Below, one piece after another: positions 54,849 to 64,000 of a DNA stretch of 64,000 bases; position 1 is the stretch's first letter; the number at the start of each line of letters is the position of its first letter. Source of the DNA: Bacteroidia bacterium (lineage in GTDB: Bacteria; Bacteroidota; Bacteroidia; Flavobacteriales; Flavobacteriaceae); NCBI GenBank assembly GCA_030430385.1, contig JAUIFO010000001.1, positions 310,001-374,000 on the forward strand, written 5' to 3'. Below the pieces are notes generated by a model, which was not told the origin of the DNA, did not search any database, and saw only the letters and a program-made list of their open reading frames with translations. A program made the translations under genes and the position numbers.

Positions 54849-56405
54849 GTGAAAATTTTCTCGAAAGAACAAATTTATGAAGGCGACCGTCTAACAGCTC
54901 AAAAACAAAACATTAGTTCAACTGAATTGATGGAGCGTGCTGGAATTCAAATTTTTAATTGGCTACACACAAGAATGCAAGGCGCTCCAGTTCCTGTACA
55001 TGTGTTTTGTGGTATTGGAAATAATGGAGGAGATGGCTTGGTTATTGCCAGACATTTGATAACGCATGGTTATAATGTAAAGACGTATATCGTCAATTAT
55101 AGTGATAAACGCTCAAAAGATTTTTTGTTGAATTATGAGCGCATTAAAGAAGTGACGAAAGATTGGCCAGTTATGATGACTAGTGAAGCCGATTTTCCTC
55201 AAATTCATAAAGATGATATTATTATTGATGCCATTTTTGGAATAGGACTTAATCGTCCAGCACACGAATGGGTTGTGAAACTGTTTATGAGCTTTAGGCA
55301 AAGTAGAGCATTTACATTAGCAGTTGATATTCCTTCTGGTGCCTATACAGATAAAGTCCCAGAAGATGAAAATGCTGTGGTTTGGGCAAATCACACCTTG
55401 AGTTTTCAGTCACCAAAACTGATTTTCTTTTTACCTGACACAGCAAAATTTACCCTACAATGGGAAGTTTTAGATATAGGTATTGATCGTGAATTCCTAT
55501 TTCAAACACAAACAGAATCGCAGCTCATAGGAAAGTATGAAGTGCTTCCGATCTATAAGCCTAGAGATAAGTTTTCTCATAAAGGCACTTATGGTCATGC
55601 AATGATTTTAGGTGGTAGCTATGGTAAAATGGGCGCTGTTTTACTCGCTAGTAGAGCAGCATTAGCTTCAGGAATAGGATTGCTTACAGCCTATATTCCT
55701 AAATGTGGTTATCATGTATTGCAAACAGGACTTCCAGAAGCGATGGTCATTTCAGATAAGAGTGAAGAAGAAATCACTGCCATTACTTTTGATATTGAAC
55801 CCAATGTTATTGGTTTAGGAGTTGGACTTGGCACGTCTACGAAGACAAGTAATGCTGTTGAAGCATTTTTAAAAACAAATACTTTGCCTTTGGTTGTTGA
55901 TGCGGATGGATTGAATATTCTATCTAAAAAGAAAACACTACTCAAATTATTACCAGAGCAAACGGTATTAACACCACATCCTAAGGAACTAGAACGACTT
56001 ATAGGCACTTGGAAAGATGATTTTGATAAGCTCAAAAAAACAAAAGCTTTTTCAAAAAAGTATAAGGTTATTGTAGTCATTAAAGGTGCCAATACAATTA
56101 CAGTTTTTGGTGACACCTATTACATAAATACGACTGGAAATCCAGGTTTAGCGACTGCTGGAACAGGAGATGTGTTAACAGGAATTATTTCTGGACTCAT
56201 ATCACAAGGGTATCAACCTTTACCAGCTGCCTTATTTGGAGTGTATTTGCATGGACGTTCTGCTGATATTGCTATAGAAGATTTTGGTTATCAAAGTTTA
56301 TTAGCAAGTCATGTTATAGAGTATCTTGGTGAAGCATATATCGATTTATTTAAACAACCCGAAAAGGTTCCTCAAGAACAAAGTGAGAATACCAATGAGT
56401 CATAA
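54849..56405 (+). CDS. nnr: bifunctional NAD(P)H-hydrate epimerase / ADP-dependent dehydratase
   Basis: The 518-residue protein joins a YjeF N-terminal epimerase domain ('VFCGIGNNGGDGLVIARHLI', 'DDIIIDAIFGIGLNRP', 'LAVDIPSGAYTDK') to a YjeF C-terminal/ribokinase-like dehydratase domain ('GHAMILGGSYGKMGAVLLAS', 'LPLVVDADGLNILSKKK', 'TVLTPHPKELERLIGT', 'NPGLATAGTGDVLTGIISGL'). It repairs hydrated NADH and NADPH. The start is a GTG at 54849, divergent from thrA by 85 nt. A symmetrical terminator follows directly. Confidence 0.95.
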   Translation: MKIFSKEQIYEGDRLTAQKQNISSTELMERAGIQIFNWLHTRMQGAPVPVHVFCGIGNNGGDGLVIARHLITHGYNVKTYIVNYSDKRSKDFLLNYERIKEVTKDWPVMMTSEADFPQIHKDDIIIDAIFGIGLNRPAHEWVVKLFMSFRQSRAFTLAVDIPSGAYTDKVPEDENAVVWANHTLSFQSPKLIFFLPDTAKFTLQWEVLDIGIDREFLFQTQTESQLIGKYEVLPIYKPRDKFSHKGTYGHAMILGGSYGKMGAVLLASRAALASGIGLLTAYIPKCGYHVLQTGLPEAMVISDKSEEEITAITFDIEPNVIGLGVGLGTSTKTSNAVEAFLKTNTLPLVVDADGLNILSKKKTLLKLLPEQTVLTPHPKELERLIGTWKDDFDKLKKTKAFSKKYKVIVVIKGANTITVFGDTYYINTTGNPGLATAGTGDVLTGIISGLISQGYQPLPAALFGVYLHGRSADIAIEDFGYQSLLASHVIEYLGEAYIDLFKQPEKVPQEQSENTNES

Positions 56406-56407
56406 AA

Positions 56408-56432
56408 AAAAGCCACTTTTAAAGTGGCTTTT
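56408..56432. terminator. bidirectional Rho-independent terminator
   Basis: AAAGCCACTTT (56409-56419) and AAAGTGGCTTT (56421-56431) are exact complements with A-run and T-run flanks. The hairpin lies between the convergent nnr and TlpA-like genes and serves both. Confidence 0.85.
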
Positions 56433-56454
56433 CAATTATAAAAACGATCTTAAA

Positions 56455-57489
56455 TTAAGAGTTTAATTTGTCTTTAAGTAAATCAACTAAAGCTGGATTT
56501 GAAGGTCTTGGTGCATCAGGAGACACAATATTACCTTCAGGATCAATTAGAATAAATCTAGGAATACCATTAATCTTATAACTCTTAACAAAGTCAGATT
56601 GCCAAGCTTTGTCCGAAAATAATTGAATACCTCCAAGTTGTTTGTCATTAACCATATTTTTCCAAGCAGCAAATGCTTTTTCATCTGAACCACTTCGTCT
56701 TGCGTCATCAACTGAGATACTTACGAACTCAATATTTTGACCATGAAATTGTTCTTCAACTTTTTTCAATGAAGGAATCTCACGCTTACATGGTCCGCAC
56801 CAAGTTGCCCAAACATCAACATAAACATATTTTCCTTTTAAATCTGAAAGTGACGTTGTTCCACCTTTATGATTGACATAGTTTTCAAAAGTTGGAGATG
56901 GTGAACCTTCAGGAAGTGCTTCTCTCAATGCAATTTTAGATGACAAGTATTTTTCAATAGAGGCTATGGTGCCTTCCATAGTCTTTTTTCCATTAGCAAT
57001 ACTTGAAGAATCTAATGTGTAATTTTTTTCTAAAGCTTTGAAACCATCTTTGTAAGATGTAATGGCTTTGTCTAAAGCTGCTTTGTTTGGATTGGCAAAT
57101 AACGCATCGTCAAAATATTCTCCTGATAACAAATACGATTTAATAGAATAGTTGTTTTTGTCGGCACCATCTCCTTTGTAAACCAGAGTATTATCAAAAT
57201 CTTCATAATCGGTTTCAAAAGAGGATTCAAAACCATTTTTTAGGTATATGGAGCCATATTCATCTCCATGTCTAATAGAATAATCACCTTCAGCTACTTT
57301 TAAGGTGTCATTAAAAGTACCATCGTCATTAATAGTGATGTTCTTTTCGTAAGTTTTATCTTTAAAAACCTTAAGGGTTTTACTCTCGTGAGGATTTGAA
57401 ATTTTCCCACTAAGTGTCACATAATCTTTGGGTTCTTCTTGACATGATACTATGGCGAAAACACATAGTAATAAAAGCAATTTTTTCAT
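56455..57489 (-). CDS. TlpA-like thiol-disulfide oxidoreductase lipoprotein with DUF4369 domain
   Basis: I start at the ATG at 57489 (344 residues), giving the lipoprotein signal 'MKKLLLLLCVFAIVSCQEE'; an in-frame ATG at 57513 only adds eight residues. Residues about 25-200 are a DUF4369-type beta domain ('YVTLSGKISNPHESKTLKVF', 'IRHGDEYGSIYLKNGFE'). The C-terminal domain is thioredoxin-like with active site 'ATWCGPCKREIPSLKK' and cis-Pro 'INGIPRFILIDPEGNIV'. Such proteins reduce disulfides outside the cytoplasm. The substrate is unknown. Confidence 0.93.
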   Translation of the reverse strand: MKKLLLLLCVFAIVSCQEEPKDYVTLSGKISNPHESKTLKVFKDKTYEKNITINDDGTFNDTLKVAEGDYSIRHGDEYGSIYLKNGFESSFETDYEDFDNTLVYKGDGADKNNYSIKSYLLSGEYFDDALFANPNKAALDKAITSYKDGFKALEKNYTLDSSSIANGKKTMEGTIASIEKYLSSKIALREALPEGSPSPTFENYVNHKGGTTSLSDLKGKYVYVDVWATWCGPCKREIPSLKKVEEQFHGQNIEFVSISVDDARRSGSDEKAFAAWKNMVNDKQLGGIQLFSDKAWQSDFVKSYKINGIPRFILIDPEGNIVSPDAPRPSNPALVDLLKDKLNS

Positions 57490-57616
57490 TTGATAAGAAT
57501 TAAGGTTTATCAAAAATAAAATTTTCAGTGTATTTCGTTGATGTTTTATTAATTATTAACATTTGTTGCATACTATATATGTATTGTTGATTTTTGAAAT
57601 GAAAATTTAATGACCA

Positions 57617-59128
57617 ATGGACGCACATCATATTATATCATCTAAAACACTTGACTTAACTACTATTAGTGATATTGTTTTTTATCAGAAAAAGATTGAA
57701 CTTTCTTCTGAATCAAGAACTCAAATTGAAGATTGTAGACAATATCTTGACCGAAAAATGGACACTCAAAAGGAACCCATTTATGGAATTAACACAGGTT
57801 TTGGTTCATTGTGTAATGAAAAAATCGACAAGCAGGATTTAACTAAGTTACAAGAAAATTTAGTGATGTCTCATGCCTGCGGAACAGGTGATGAAGTGCC
57901 TGATGAGATTGTTAAATTAATGCTCTTGCTTAAAGTTCAGTCGTTGAGTTATGGAAGAAGTGGTGTGCAAGTAGAAACAGTTGAGCGATTAATGTTTTTC
58001 TACAATAATGATATCCTACCAATTGTTTATACACAAGGCTCCTTAGGAGCTTCAGGTGATTTAGCACCTCTGGCACATTTGTCTTTGCCGATTATTGGAA
58101 AAGGAAAGGTTCGTTTTGATGGTGAGGTTGTAGATTCTGAAGCAGTATTATCTCAATTTAGTTTAGAACCAATAGAATTAAAGTCTAAAGAAGGATTAGC
58201 CTTACTTAATGGAACTCAATTTATGAGTGCCTACGGGATTCATTTGCTTATCAAGTCGTATAAATTATCTTATATGGCTGATTTGATTTCTAGTATATCT
58301 ATTGATGCATTTAACGGAAGAATTGCTCCTTTCAATGAATTAGTGCATTTGGTCAGACCTCACAATGGTCAACTTAAAACCGCTGAGCGAATTAGAGAGT
58401 TTCTCGAAGGAAGCGAAATAATTTCAGGAGAGAAAACAGATGTTCAAGATCCTTATTCTTTTAGGTGTATTCCTCAAGTTCATGGCGCTACTAAAGATAC
58501 TCTTGAATTTGTTCGTAAAACATTTACAACTGAAATAAATTCAGTTACCGATAATCCAAACATATTTATTAATGAAGATCTCATTATTTCAGGTGGTAAT
58601 TTTCACGGACAACCATTAGCCTTAGCCTTAGATTATTTAAAAATAGCAATGGCTGAGTTAGGTAATATTTCTGAAAGAAGAATTTTTCAACTTATATCTG
58701 GTGTCAGAAATTTGCCAGCCTTTCTTGTAGATAAGCCTGGTCTAAATTCTGGGTTTATGATACCTCAATATACAGCTGCGAGTATTGTAAGTGCGAATAA
58801 GCAATTAGCAACTCCTGCTAGTATTGATAGTATTGTGTCTAGTAACGGACAAGAAGATCATGTCAGCATGGGAGCTAATGCTGCAACTCAAGCGTATACA
58901 TTAGTTAAGAATTTAGAACAAATATTAGCAATTGAATTGTGTAATGCATCACAGGCAATTAGTTACCGAAAACATAAATTATCCTCTCCTTTAATTGAAT
59001 CTTTTTTGAAGAGTTATAGAATTGAAGTGCCTTTAGTTCGTGAAGATGGAATTTTTCATGAAATCATGAAATCTTCATTGCATTTCATCGAAGATTTTTG
59101 CATCGAAAATGAGCTACTTTTCGATTAA
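57617..59128 (+). CDS. hutH: histidine ammonia-lyase (aromatic amino acid lyase family)
   Basis: The 503-residue protein has the MIO-forming Ala-Ser-Gly in 'QGSLGASGDLAPLAHLSLP', 'PIYGINTGFGSLCNEKI', 'ALLNGTQFMSAYGIHLL', 'QDPYSFRCIPQVHGATKDTL' and 'ISGGNFHGQPLALALDYL'. It deaminates histidine to urocanate; a tyrosine or phenylalanine preference cannot be fully excluded from sequence by eye. No other hut gene is adjacent, which is unusual for a histidine utilisation operon. It is divergent from the TlpA-like gene. Confidence 0.92.
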   Translation: MDAHHIISSKTLDLTTISDIVFYQKKIELSSESRTQIEDCRQYLDRKMDTQKEPIYGINTGFGSLCNEKIDKQDLTKLQENLVMSHACGTGDEVPDEIVKLMLLLKVQSLSYGRSGVQVETVERLMFFYNNDILPIVYTQGSLGASGDLAPLAHLSLPIIGKGKVRFDGEVVDSEAVLSQFSLEPIELKSKEGLALLNGTQFMSAYGIHLLIKSYKLSYMADLISSISIDAFNGRIAPFNELVHLVRPHNGQLKTAERIREFLEGSEIISGEKTDVQDPYSFRCIPQVHGATKDTLEFVRKTFTTEINSVTDNPNIFINEDLIISGGNFHGQPLALALDYLKIAMAELGNISERRIFQLISGVRNLPAFLVDKPGLNSGFMIPQYTAASIVSANKQLATPASIDSIVSSNGQEDHVSMGANAATQAYTLVKNLEQILAIELCNASQAISYRKHKLSSPLIESFLKSYRIEVPLVREDGIFHEIMKSSLHFIEDFCIENELLFD

Positions 59129-59493
59129 CTGCACAAAAGAAATGTTCAACTGTAAAATGTTAAAAAAAAGCATATTTTTTTTTGGTACACAGTGTTTTAT
59201 CTTCTAATTTTGGTCGTAAATAGATGAAGGTGTAATTAGATTCTTTTTAATGTTTGCGCATTTCATTTTAGAGAACCTATCATGATTCTCTTCAAAAGAT
59301 TGTTTAATAGCATAGCAATTGATTATTAGCATTTTATTGATTTAGGAATAGTTTATATTCTGGTGTTTTGGGTTGTATTGATTACGATACAATTTGAAGG
59401 TATTTAGGATATACTAAAAGGATAATAGTGATACATTATTATGTATTGTTATTTAATAAATGTTAAGATAATTTTAATTTAAAACCAAATGTT
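59129..59493. other. 365-nt intergenic region before the giant repeat gene
   Basis: No open frame of note is present. A weak A-run/T-run hairpin (59162-59183) may end hutH transcription. A small inverted repeat ATACAT-N4-ATGTAT lies at 59431-59446, about 50 nt before the start of the giant gene, and could be an operator. The length and AT-richness suggest a regulated promoter region for the downstream secreted protein, but no clear TAnnTTTG box is seen. Confidence 0.5.
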
Positions 59494-62400
59494 ATGTTTA
59501 TGAGCAATTTTACCTTTAGTAGTAGTTTGAAGACTGTTACTAGCTTATTATGTTGTAACATCGGCCTTACTAAACTACGCGGAAGCATTCAATCAGTTAT
59601 GGTTGTAATGCTTTTATTATTAGGAAGTGTTTCGATGTATGGGCAGGTATCGGAGCGTAGTACGTTTTTCGATCGTTGTTTGGAGGATGCTCCTCCCGGC
59701 CCAAGTGAGTTGGATGTAGCCAATCTGTATTTGAATCAGTGTGGCGATACACCAGCAGAAGTTACAAAGACACCAAGTATCACAGGGAATGACTGTGATT
59801 GGGAAGTCGAGTACACTTATTTTATTAAATGTGGGAACTTCGAAGAGGAGATCAAGATTGGTTATGTAGGCGGTGATCGTACACCACCATCGTTAAATGA
59901 TGGTGCACAAGTACCACAAGGCGGAAGTAACATCAATGCTTGTTTTTCAGAAGCTCCTATGGGCCCAAGTGAAGCAGCTATCGCAGAGTTATATTCAGAT
60001 AACTGTGGTGATGTTATAGTAACAAAGTCAGGGTCACCACAAGGAGACGACTGTTCATGGACAGCGTATTACAAGTATTCTATTCAGGATACCTGTGGTA
60101 ATTTTGCAGCAGAGTTAGATGTAAATTATAGTGGAGGCGATAGTGAAGCACCACAATTAGTTAGTGAACTACCAGAAGGAGGATCAGGATTAAATTTATG
60201 TTATAATGACCGTCCATTAGGACCAAGCGAGTCAGATATTGCAGCGTTATATTCAGATAACTGTGGTAACGTAACAGTAGAGAAGACCGAAGAGACTAAA
60301 GGAAGTGATTGTAAGTGGTATGCTATCTATACGTATACGATAGTTGATGACTGTAACAATTATGCCAATCCAGTACAAGTAATTTATTCAGGCGGAGATT
60401 CAGAGCCACCAGTATTAAATAATGTACCAAAAGATGCGTTTTATTCTTGTATAGATGAAGTACCATCACCAGGACAAGTATCATATACCGATAACTGTGA
60501 TCAAACGATCAAGATCGAGTATGTAGAGGACTTAAGCGGTTTAGGAGATTACTGTACAGGCGGAAAGATTGTAAGAACATGGACAGCAACAGATCAGTGT
60601 AATAATAGCACGTCTTTATCTCAAAATATTACGGTACAAGGCGCACCAGATTCAGAATTAACAGTACCAGAGTTTCCAGACAGTTTATCATGTTCAGAGG
60701 CTTACAACTATGAGGTGTCAGATGCGACTTACTCCAATGGGGTAACTTCAGGCGCATGTGCAATATCAGGAAGCATTACAGCGACTGTAACTAATGATTT
60801 TGATGTATGCGGAGGAAAGATTGTAATTAGCTATACAGGAGAAGATGCATGTGGTACTCCATTAAGTGCAGGACCATATGAGATCAATGTAGAAGCAGCA
60901 CCAGCATCACAATTAGATCCAGTAGAGAACTTTACCTTATCATGTGCAGAGGCAGCAGCTTATGTAGCAGGACCATTAAACTATAACAATGGAGAAGAAG
61001 GTGATTGTAACTTAAGCGGATCAATAGAACCAATGCAAAAGAACATGTTTGATGCCTGTGGCGGAAAGATTACTGTAACATGGGAAGGCGAGGATGCTTG
61101 TGGTAATCCATTAAGTGCCTTAATAGATATAACAGTAGAAGCAGCACCAGCACCAGAGTTTGCACCAATCGAGATAGAGTCAAGTTTATCATGTGCAGAT
61201 GCAGCAGGTTATGTAGCTAGCGGTTTAAATTATGATAACGGAGAAGAAGGATTATGTAACATAAGTGGTATTATCGATCCACAGCAGTCAAATGATTTTG
61301 ATGCATGTGGTGGAACGATTAACATCACCTGGTCAGGAGAGGATGTATGTGGTAACCCACTAAGTACATCAGCAACGATTCAAGTAGAACCAGCGCCAAT
61401 GGCAGAGGTTACTACACCAGAATTTCCAGAGAGCATTGCTTGTGCAGATGCAGGCGCATTTACAGCAGGAGATGCTACTTATACTAACGGTTTAACAGGA
61501 GACTGTGAGATCTCAGGAAGCTTAACAGCAAACGTAGAGAGTGAGTATGATGCCTGTGGTGGAAAGATCACAATAACATATAATGGTGAAGATGCTTGTG
61601 GACGTCCATTAAGCGCAGGACCATTTGATGTAGATGTAGATCCAGCACCAGAAGCTACTATTACAGTACCAGAATTTCCAAGTGAGATTATGTGTGCAAT
61701 GGCAGCTGGTTTTGAAGCAGGAGATGCTACTTATACTAACGGTTTAACAGGAGACTGTGAGATTTCAGGAAGCTTAACAGCAAATGTAGAGAATGACTAT
61801 GATCTATGTGGTGGAAAGATTACAATTACTTATTATGGAGAAGATGCTTGTGGCCGTATATTAAGCGCAGGTCCATATGATGTAGATGTAAATCCAGCAC
61901 CAGAGGCTAGTTTTGCACCAGCAGGACATGAAGATATTTCATGTGCAGATGCAGAGAACTACCAGGCAGGAACCTTAAGCTATTCAAATGGCTTAGATGG
62001 CGAGTGTGGTATTAATGGAGAAGTACAAGGCGTGTTGAGCGGAGAGTACACTTCATGTGGAGGATTGTTATTTGTAGATTGGACTTATATCGATGAGTGT
62101 GGACGTACCATTACAGCAAGAAAGCAAGTAAAGGTAGCACCAGCACCAGCACCAACAGTAGATGACGTAGAGGATTTTACTTTGTCATGTTCAGATGCAG
62201 ATAGCTATCAAGCAGATGGATTAGGATATTCAAACGGATTAGAAGGTACTTGTAACATATCAGGGACTTTAGATCCAGTACAAACTAATAACTTTGATGA
62301 GTGTGGAGGAACAATCACTGTGACTTGGAATGGCGAAGATGTATGTGGTAATGTATTAAGTGCATCACAGACAATTACAGTAGATCCAGCACCAATGGCA

Positions 62401-64000
62401 GAGTTTATCAATCCATTACCAAGTATTGATGTAACATGTGATTTAGCAGATGATTACATTGTAACAGACTTAGCGTATTCAAATGGCTTAGACGGTACAT
62501 GTGGAATCAATGGTTCAGTACCAGGAAGCTTATCAGGAGAATATGATGCCTGTGGCGGAACGTTATATGTAGACTGGAAGTTTGTAGATGATTGTGGACG
62601 TGAGATAGAATACAGAAAAACAATCACAGTATTACCAGCACCAGCACCAGAGGTAATTGCACCAGAGTTTTCAGATAAGATAGCTTGTGCAGATGCAGCA
62701 GGATTTGAAGCAGGTAATGCAACTTATAGTAATGACTTATCAGGATTATGTGAGTTATCAGGCGAGATCGAAGCAGATGTTGTAAAACAATACACAGCAT
62801 GTGGCGGCTTGATTACAATCACATATACAGGTATGGATGCATGTGAGAACCCACTAAGTGCAGGACCATTCTACATAGAAGTAGATCCAGCACCAGAAGC
62901 GGTAGTAGATGCACCAGAGTTTCCAGAGAGTATTGCATGTGCAGATGCAGACGCATTTGCAGCAGGTAATGCAACATACAGCAATGGATTAGAAGGAACA
63001 GACTGTGAGATCTCAGGCGAGATTGAAGCAGATGTTGTTAAAGAATACACAGCATGTGGAGGTGTTATCACAGTTTCTTACACAGGTAAGGATATTTGTG
63101 ATAGAGACTTATCAGCAGGACCATACTATATAGAAGTAGATCCAGCACCAGCACCAACTGTAAGTGCACCAGAATTCCCAAGTGAAATTATGTGTGCAAT
63201 GGCAGCCGGGTTTGAAGCAGACAATGCAACTTACACAAATGGCTTAACAGGTGACTGTGAGATTTCAGGAGAGTTAGAAGCAGAGGTTGTAAAAGAATAC
63301 AACGCTTGTGGTGGAACGATCACGATTTCTTACTACGGTTATGATGTATGTCAGAACCCACTAAGTGCAGGACCATTTACAGTAACAGTAATGCCAGCAC
63401 CAGAGGCAGATGTAACAGCACCAGAGTTCCCATCGAACATTGCATGTGCAGACGCAGCTGGATTTGAAGCAGGTAATGCAACATACAGTAATGGTTTAGA
63501 ACAAACAGCATGTGAGATTTCAGGCGAGATCGAAGCAGATGTTGTTAAAGAATACGATGCATGTGGCGGAACGATTACGATCACTTACACAGGTAAAGAT
63601 ATTTGTGATAGAGACTTATCAGCAGGACCATATGTAATCACAGTAGATCCAGCACCAGAGGCAGATGTAATGGCACCTCAGTTCCCTGAGAAGATTGCAT
63701 GTGCAGACGCAGCCGGATTTGAAGCAGGTAATGCAACATATAGCAACGGATTGGAAGAGACAGCATGTGAGATTTCAGGTGAGATCGAAGCAGACGTTGT
63801 TAAAGAATACGATGCATGTGGCGGAACGATTACAATCACTTACACAGGTAAAGATGCATGTGATAGAGATTTATCAGCAGGACCATACGTAATAGAAGTA
63901 GATCCAGCACCAGCACCAACTGTAAGCGCACCAGAATTCCCAAGTGAGATTATGTGTGCAATGGCAGCCGGATTTGAAGCAGCTAATGCGACTTACACTA
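59494..64000 (+). CDS. giant secreted adhesin-like protein with tandem four-cysteine repeats (3' end outside window)
   Basis: An uninterrupted frame of 1,502 codons runs from the ATG at 59494 to the right edge. A signal peptide ends near 'LLLGSVSMYGQ'. Four HYR-like modules of 65-85 residues follow (to about 60640), three of them opening with a 'C..(A/R)P.GPSE..IA.LY..(N/Q)CG' pattern. Then come 13 complete repeats of about 84 residues and part of a 14th. The consensus is 'FP..IACADAAGFEAGNATY', 'SNGLEGTCEISGEIEA', 'YDACGGTITITYTG.D.C', 'LSAGPY.I.VDPAPEA'. Four cysteines per repeat suggest disulfide-stabilised beta domains. In Bacteroidota such proteins are usually T9SS cargo; the sorting domain would be beyond the window. 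Confidence 0.9.
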   Translation, partial: MFMSNFTFSSSLKTVTSLLCCNIGLTKLRGSIQSVMVVMLLLLGSVSMYGQVSERSTFFDRCLEDAPPGPSELDVANLYLNQCGDTPAEVTKTPSITGNDCDWEVEYTYFIKCGNFEEEIKIGYVGGDRTPPSLNDGAQVPQGGSNINACFSEAPMGPSEAAIAELYSDNCGDVIVTKSGSPQGDDCSWTAYYKYSIQDTCGNFAAELDVNYSGGDSEAPQLVSELPEGGSGLNLCYNDRPLGPSESDIAALYSDNCGNVTVEKTEETKGSDCKWYAIYTYTIVDDCNNYANPVQVIYSGGDSEPPVLNNVPKDAFYSCIDEVPSPGQVSYTDNCDQTIKIEYVEDLSGLGDYCTGGKIVRTWTATDQCNNSTSLSQNITVQGAPDSELTVPEFPDSLSCSEAYNYEVSDATYSNGVTSGACAISGSITATVTNDFDVCGGKIVISYTGEDACGTPLSAGPYEINVEAAPASQLDPVENFTLSCAEAAAYVAGPLNYNNGEEGDCNLSGSIEPMQKNMFDACGGKITVTWEGEDACGNPLSALIDITVEAAPAPEFAPIEIESSLSCADAAGYVASGLNYDNGEEGLCNISGIIDPQQSNDFDACGGTINITWSGEDVCGNPLSTSATIQVEPAPMAEVTTPEFPESIACADAGAFTAGDATYTNGLTGDCEISGSLTANVESEYDACGGKITITYNGEDACGRPLSAGPFDVDVDPAPEATITVPEFPSEIMCAMAAGFEAGDATYTNGLTGDCEISGSLTANVENDYDLCGGKITITYYGEDACGRILSAGPYDVDVNPAPEASFAPAGHEDISCADAENYQAGTLSYSNGLDGECGINGEVQGVLSGEYTSCGGLLFVDWTYIDECGRTITARKQVKVAPAPAPTVDDVEDFTLSCSDADSYQADGLGYSNGLEGTCNISGTLDPVQTNNFDECGGTITVTWNGEDVCGNVLSASQTITVDPAPMAEFINPLPSIDVTCDLADDYIVTDLAYSNGLDGTCGINGSVPGSLSGEYDACGGTLYVDWKFVDDCGREIEYRKTITVLPAPAPEVIAPEFSDKIACADAAGFEAGNATYSNDLSGLCELSGEIEADVVKQYTACGGLITITYTGMDACENPLSAGPFYIEVDPAPEAVVDAPEFPESIACADADAFAAGNATYSNGLEGTDCEISGEIEADVVKEYTACGGVITVSYTGKDICDRDLSAGPYYIEVDPAPAPTVSAPEFPSEIMCAMAAGFEADNATYTNGLTGDCEISGELEAEVVKEYNACGGTITISYYGYDVCQNPLSAGPFTVTVMPAPEADVTAPEFPSNIACADAAGFEAGNATYSNGLEQTACEISGEIEADVVKEYDACGGTITITYTGKDICDRDLSAGPYVITVDPAPEADVMAPQFPEKIACADAAGFEAGNATYSNGLEETACEISGEIEADVVKEYDACGGTITITYTGKDACDRDLSAGPYVIEVDPAPAPTVSAPEFPSEIMCAMAAGFEAANATYT
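60640..64000 (+). repeat. in-frame tandem repeat array of about 250 bp per unit
   Basis: At least 13 units of roughly 84 codons repeat in frame. Later units are more alike than early ones. A higher-order period is visible: the block starting at 63145 recurs at 63907, 762 nt (three units) downstream, with only a few substitutions in the first 80 nt. This points to recent multi-unit duplication or gene conversion. Confidence 0.85.

Noticed and set aside
62208-63584. Open frames on the minus strand inside the giant repeat gene (for example near 62871-63071 and 63351-63584)
   Set aside because: They repeat with the same period as the plus-strand gene and are by-products of its repetitive codon pattern; the plus-strand frame is open throughout and has a signal peptide.
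60640-64000. Possible CRISPR array or satellite DNA because of strong periodicity
   Set aside because: Units are about 250 bp, in frame, and vary mostly at positions that keep the protein pattern; there are no short repeats with unique spacers and no cas genes.
2-64000. tRNA or rRNA genes
   Set aside because: No cloverleaf-like segment with CCA or T-loop pattern and no rRNA core motif was noticed in any intergenic gap; a covariance-model scan would be needed to exclude them fully.

Overview
The window looks like chromosomal DNA of a marine-type member of the Flavobacteriaceae (Bacteroidota). It is AT-rich. It carries type A and type B type IX secretion (T9SS) sorting domains, several families typical of flavobacteria (DUF4294, DUF2167, DUF2891, DUF4369-TlpA), weak Shine-Dalgarno sequences, candidate TAnnTTTG promoter boxes, and the short interspersed repeats (TGTCATTCCGAGC... 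type) common between flavobacterial genes. I see no rRNA, tRNA, CRISPR array, integrase or transposase.

Layout. 1-8.2 kb: end of a T9SS cargo gene, a membrane-anchored amidohydrolase, a secreted seven-blade propeller protein, a YifB/ComM AAA ATPase and a membrane TPR protein. 8.3-13.0 kb: a tight five-gene operon with a DUF2891 lipoprotein, a divergent Nramp-like transporter and 5-oxoprolinase pxpABC. 13.1-15.1 kb: an exported small protein and a split membrane sensor/histidine kinase pair. 15.1-18.7 kb, minus strand: pseudouridine synthase, cupin, panB and L-serine dehydratase. 18.7-20.9 kb: dnaK, with a palindrome and a leader hairpin upstream. 20.9-27.0 kb: a CapK-like/NeuD-like pair, an rRNA methyltransferase and two exported proteins.

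27.06-42.04 kb is an accessory segment bracketed by two about 170-bp direct repeats whose hairpins show compensatory base changes. It holds a DUF2188 gene and an eight-gene operon: hsdM1, an AlbA_2/ATPase protein, hsdM2, hsdS, mcrB, mcrC, a 119-residue unknown and hsdR. In other words, a McrBC-type module is nested between the specificity and restriction genes of a type I system with two methyltransferase subunits. Gene junctions are 1-13 nt apart or overlapping, so the genes are probably co-expressed. A Bcr/CflA efflux pump and a DinB-like protein complete the segment.

42.1-59.1 kb is housekeeping metabolism: acetyltransferase, a three-subunit acyl-CoA (probably propionyl-CoA) carboxylase, PrsW protease, NUDIX hydrolase, M42 peptidase, DUF4294, hemolysin III, the thrABC operon, NAD(P)HX repair enzyme, a TlpA-like lipoprotein and histidine ammonia-lyase. 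From 59.5 kb to the end runs an open-ended giant secreted protein with at least 13 tandem four-cysteine repeats of about 84 residues.

The strongest candidate for an undescribed system is the composite type I/McrBC operon and its structured flanking repeats. All assignments are read by eye from sequence; no database search was possible.
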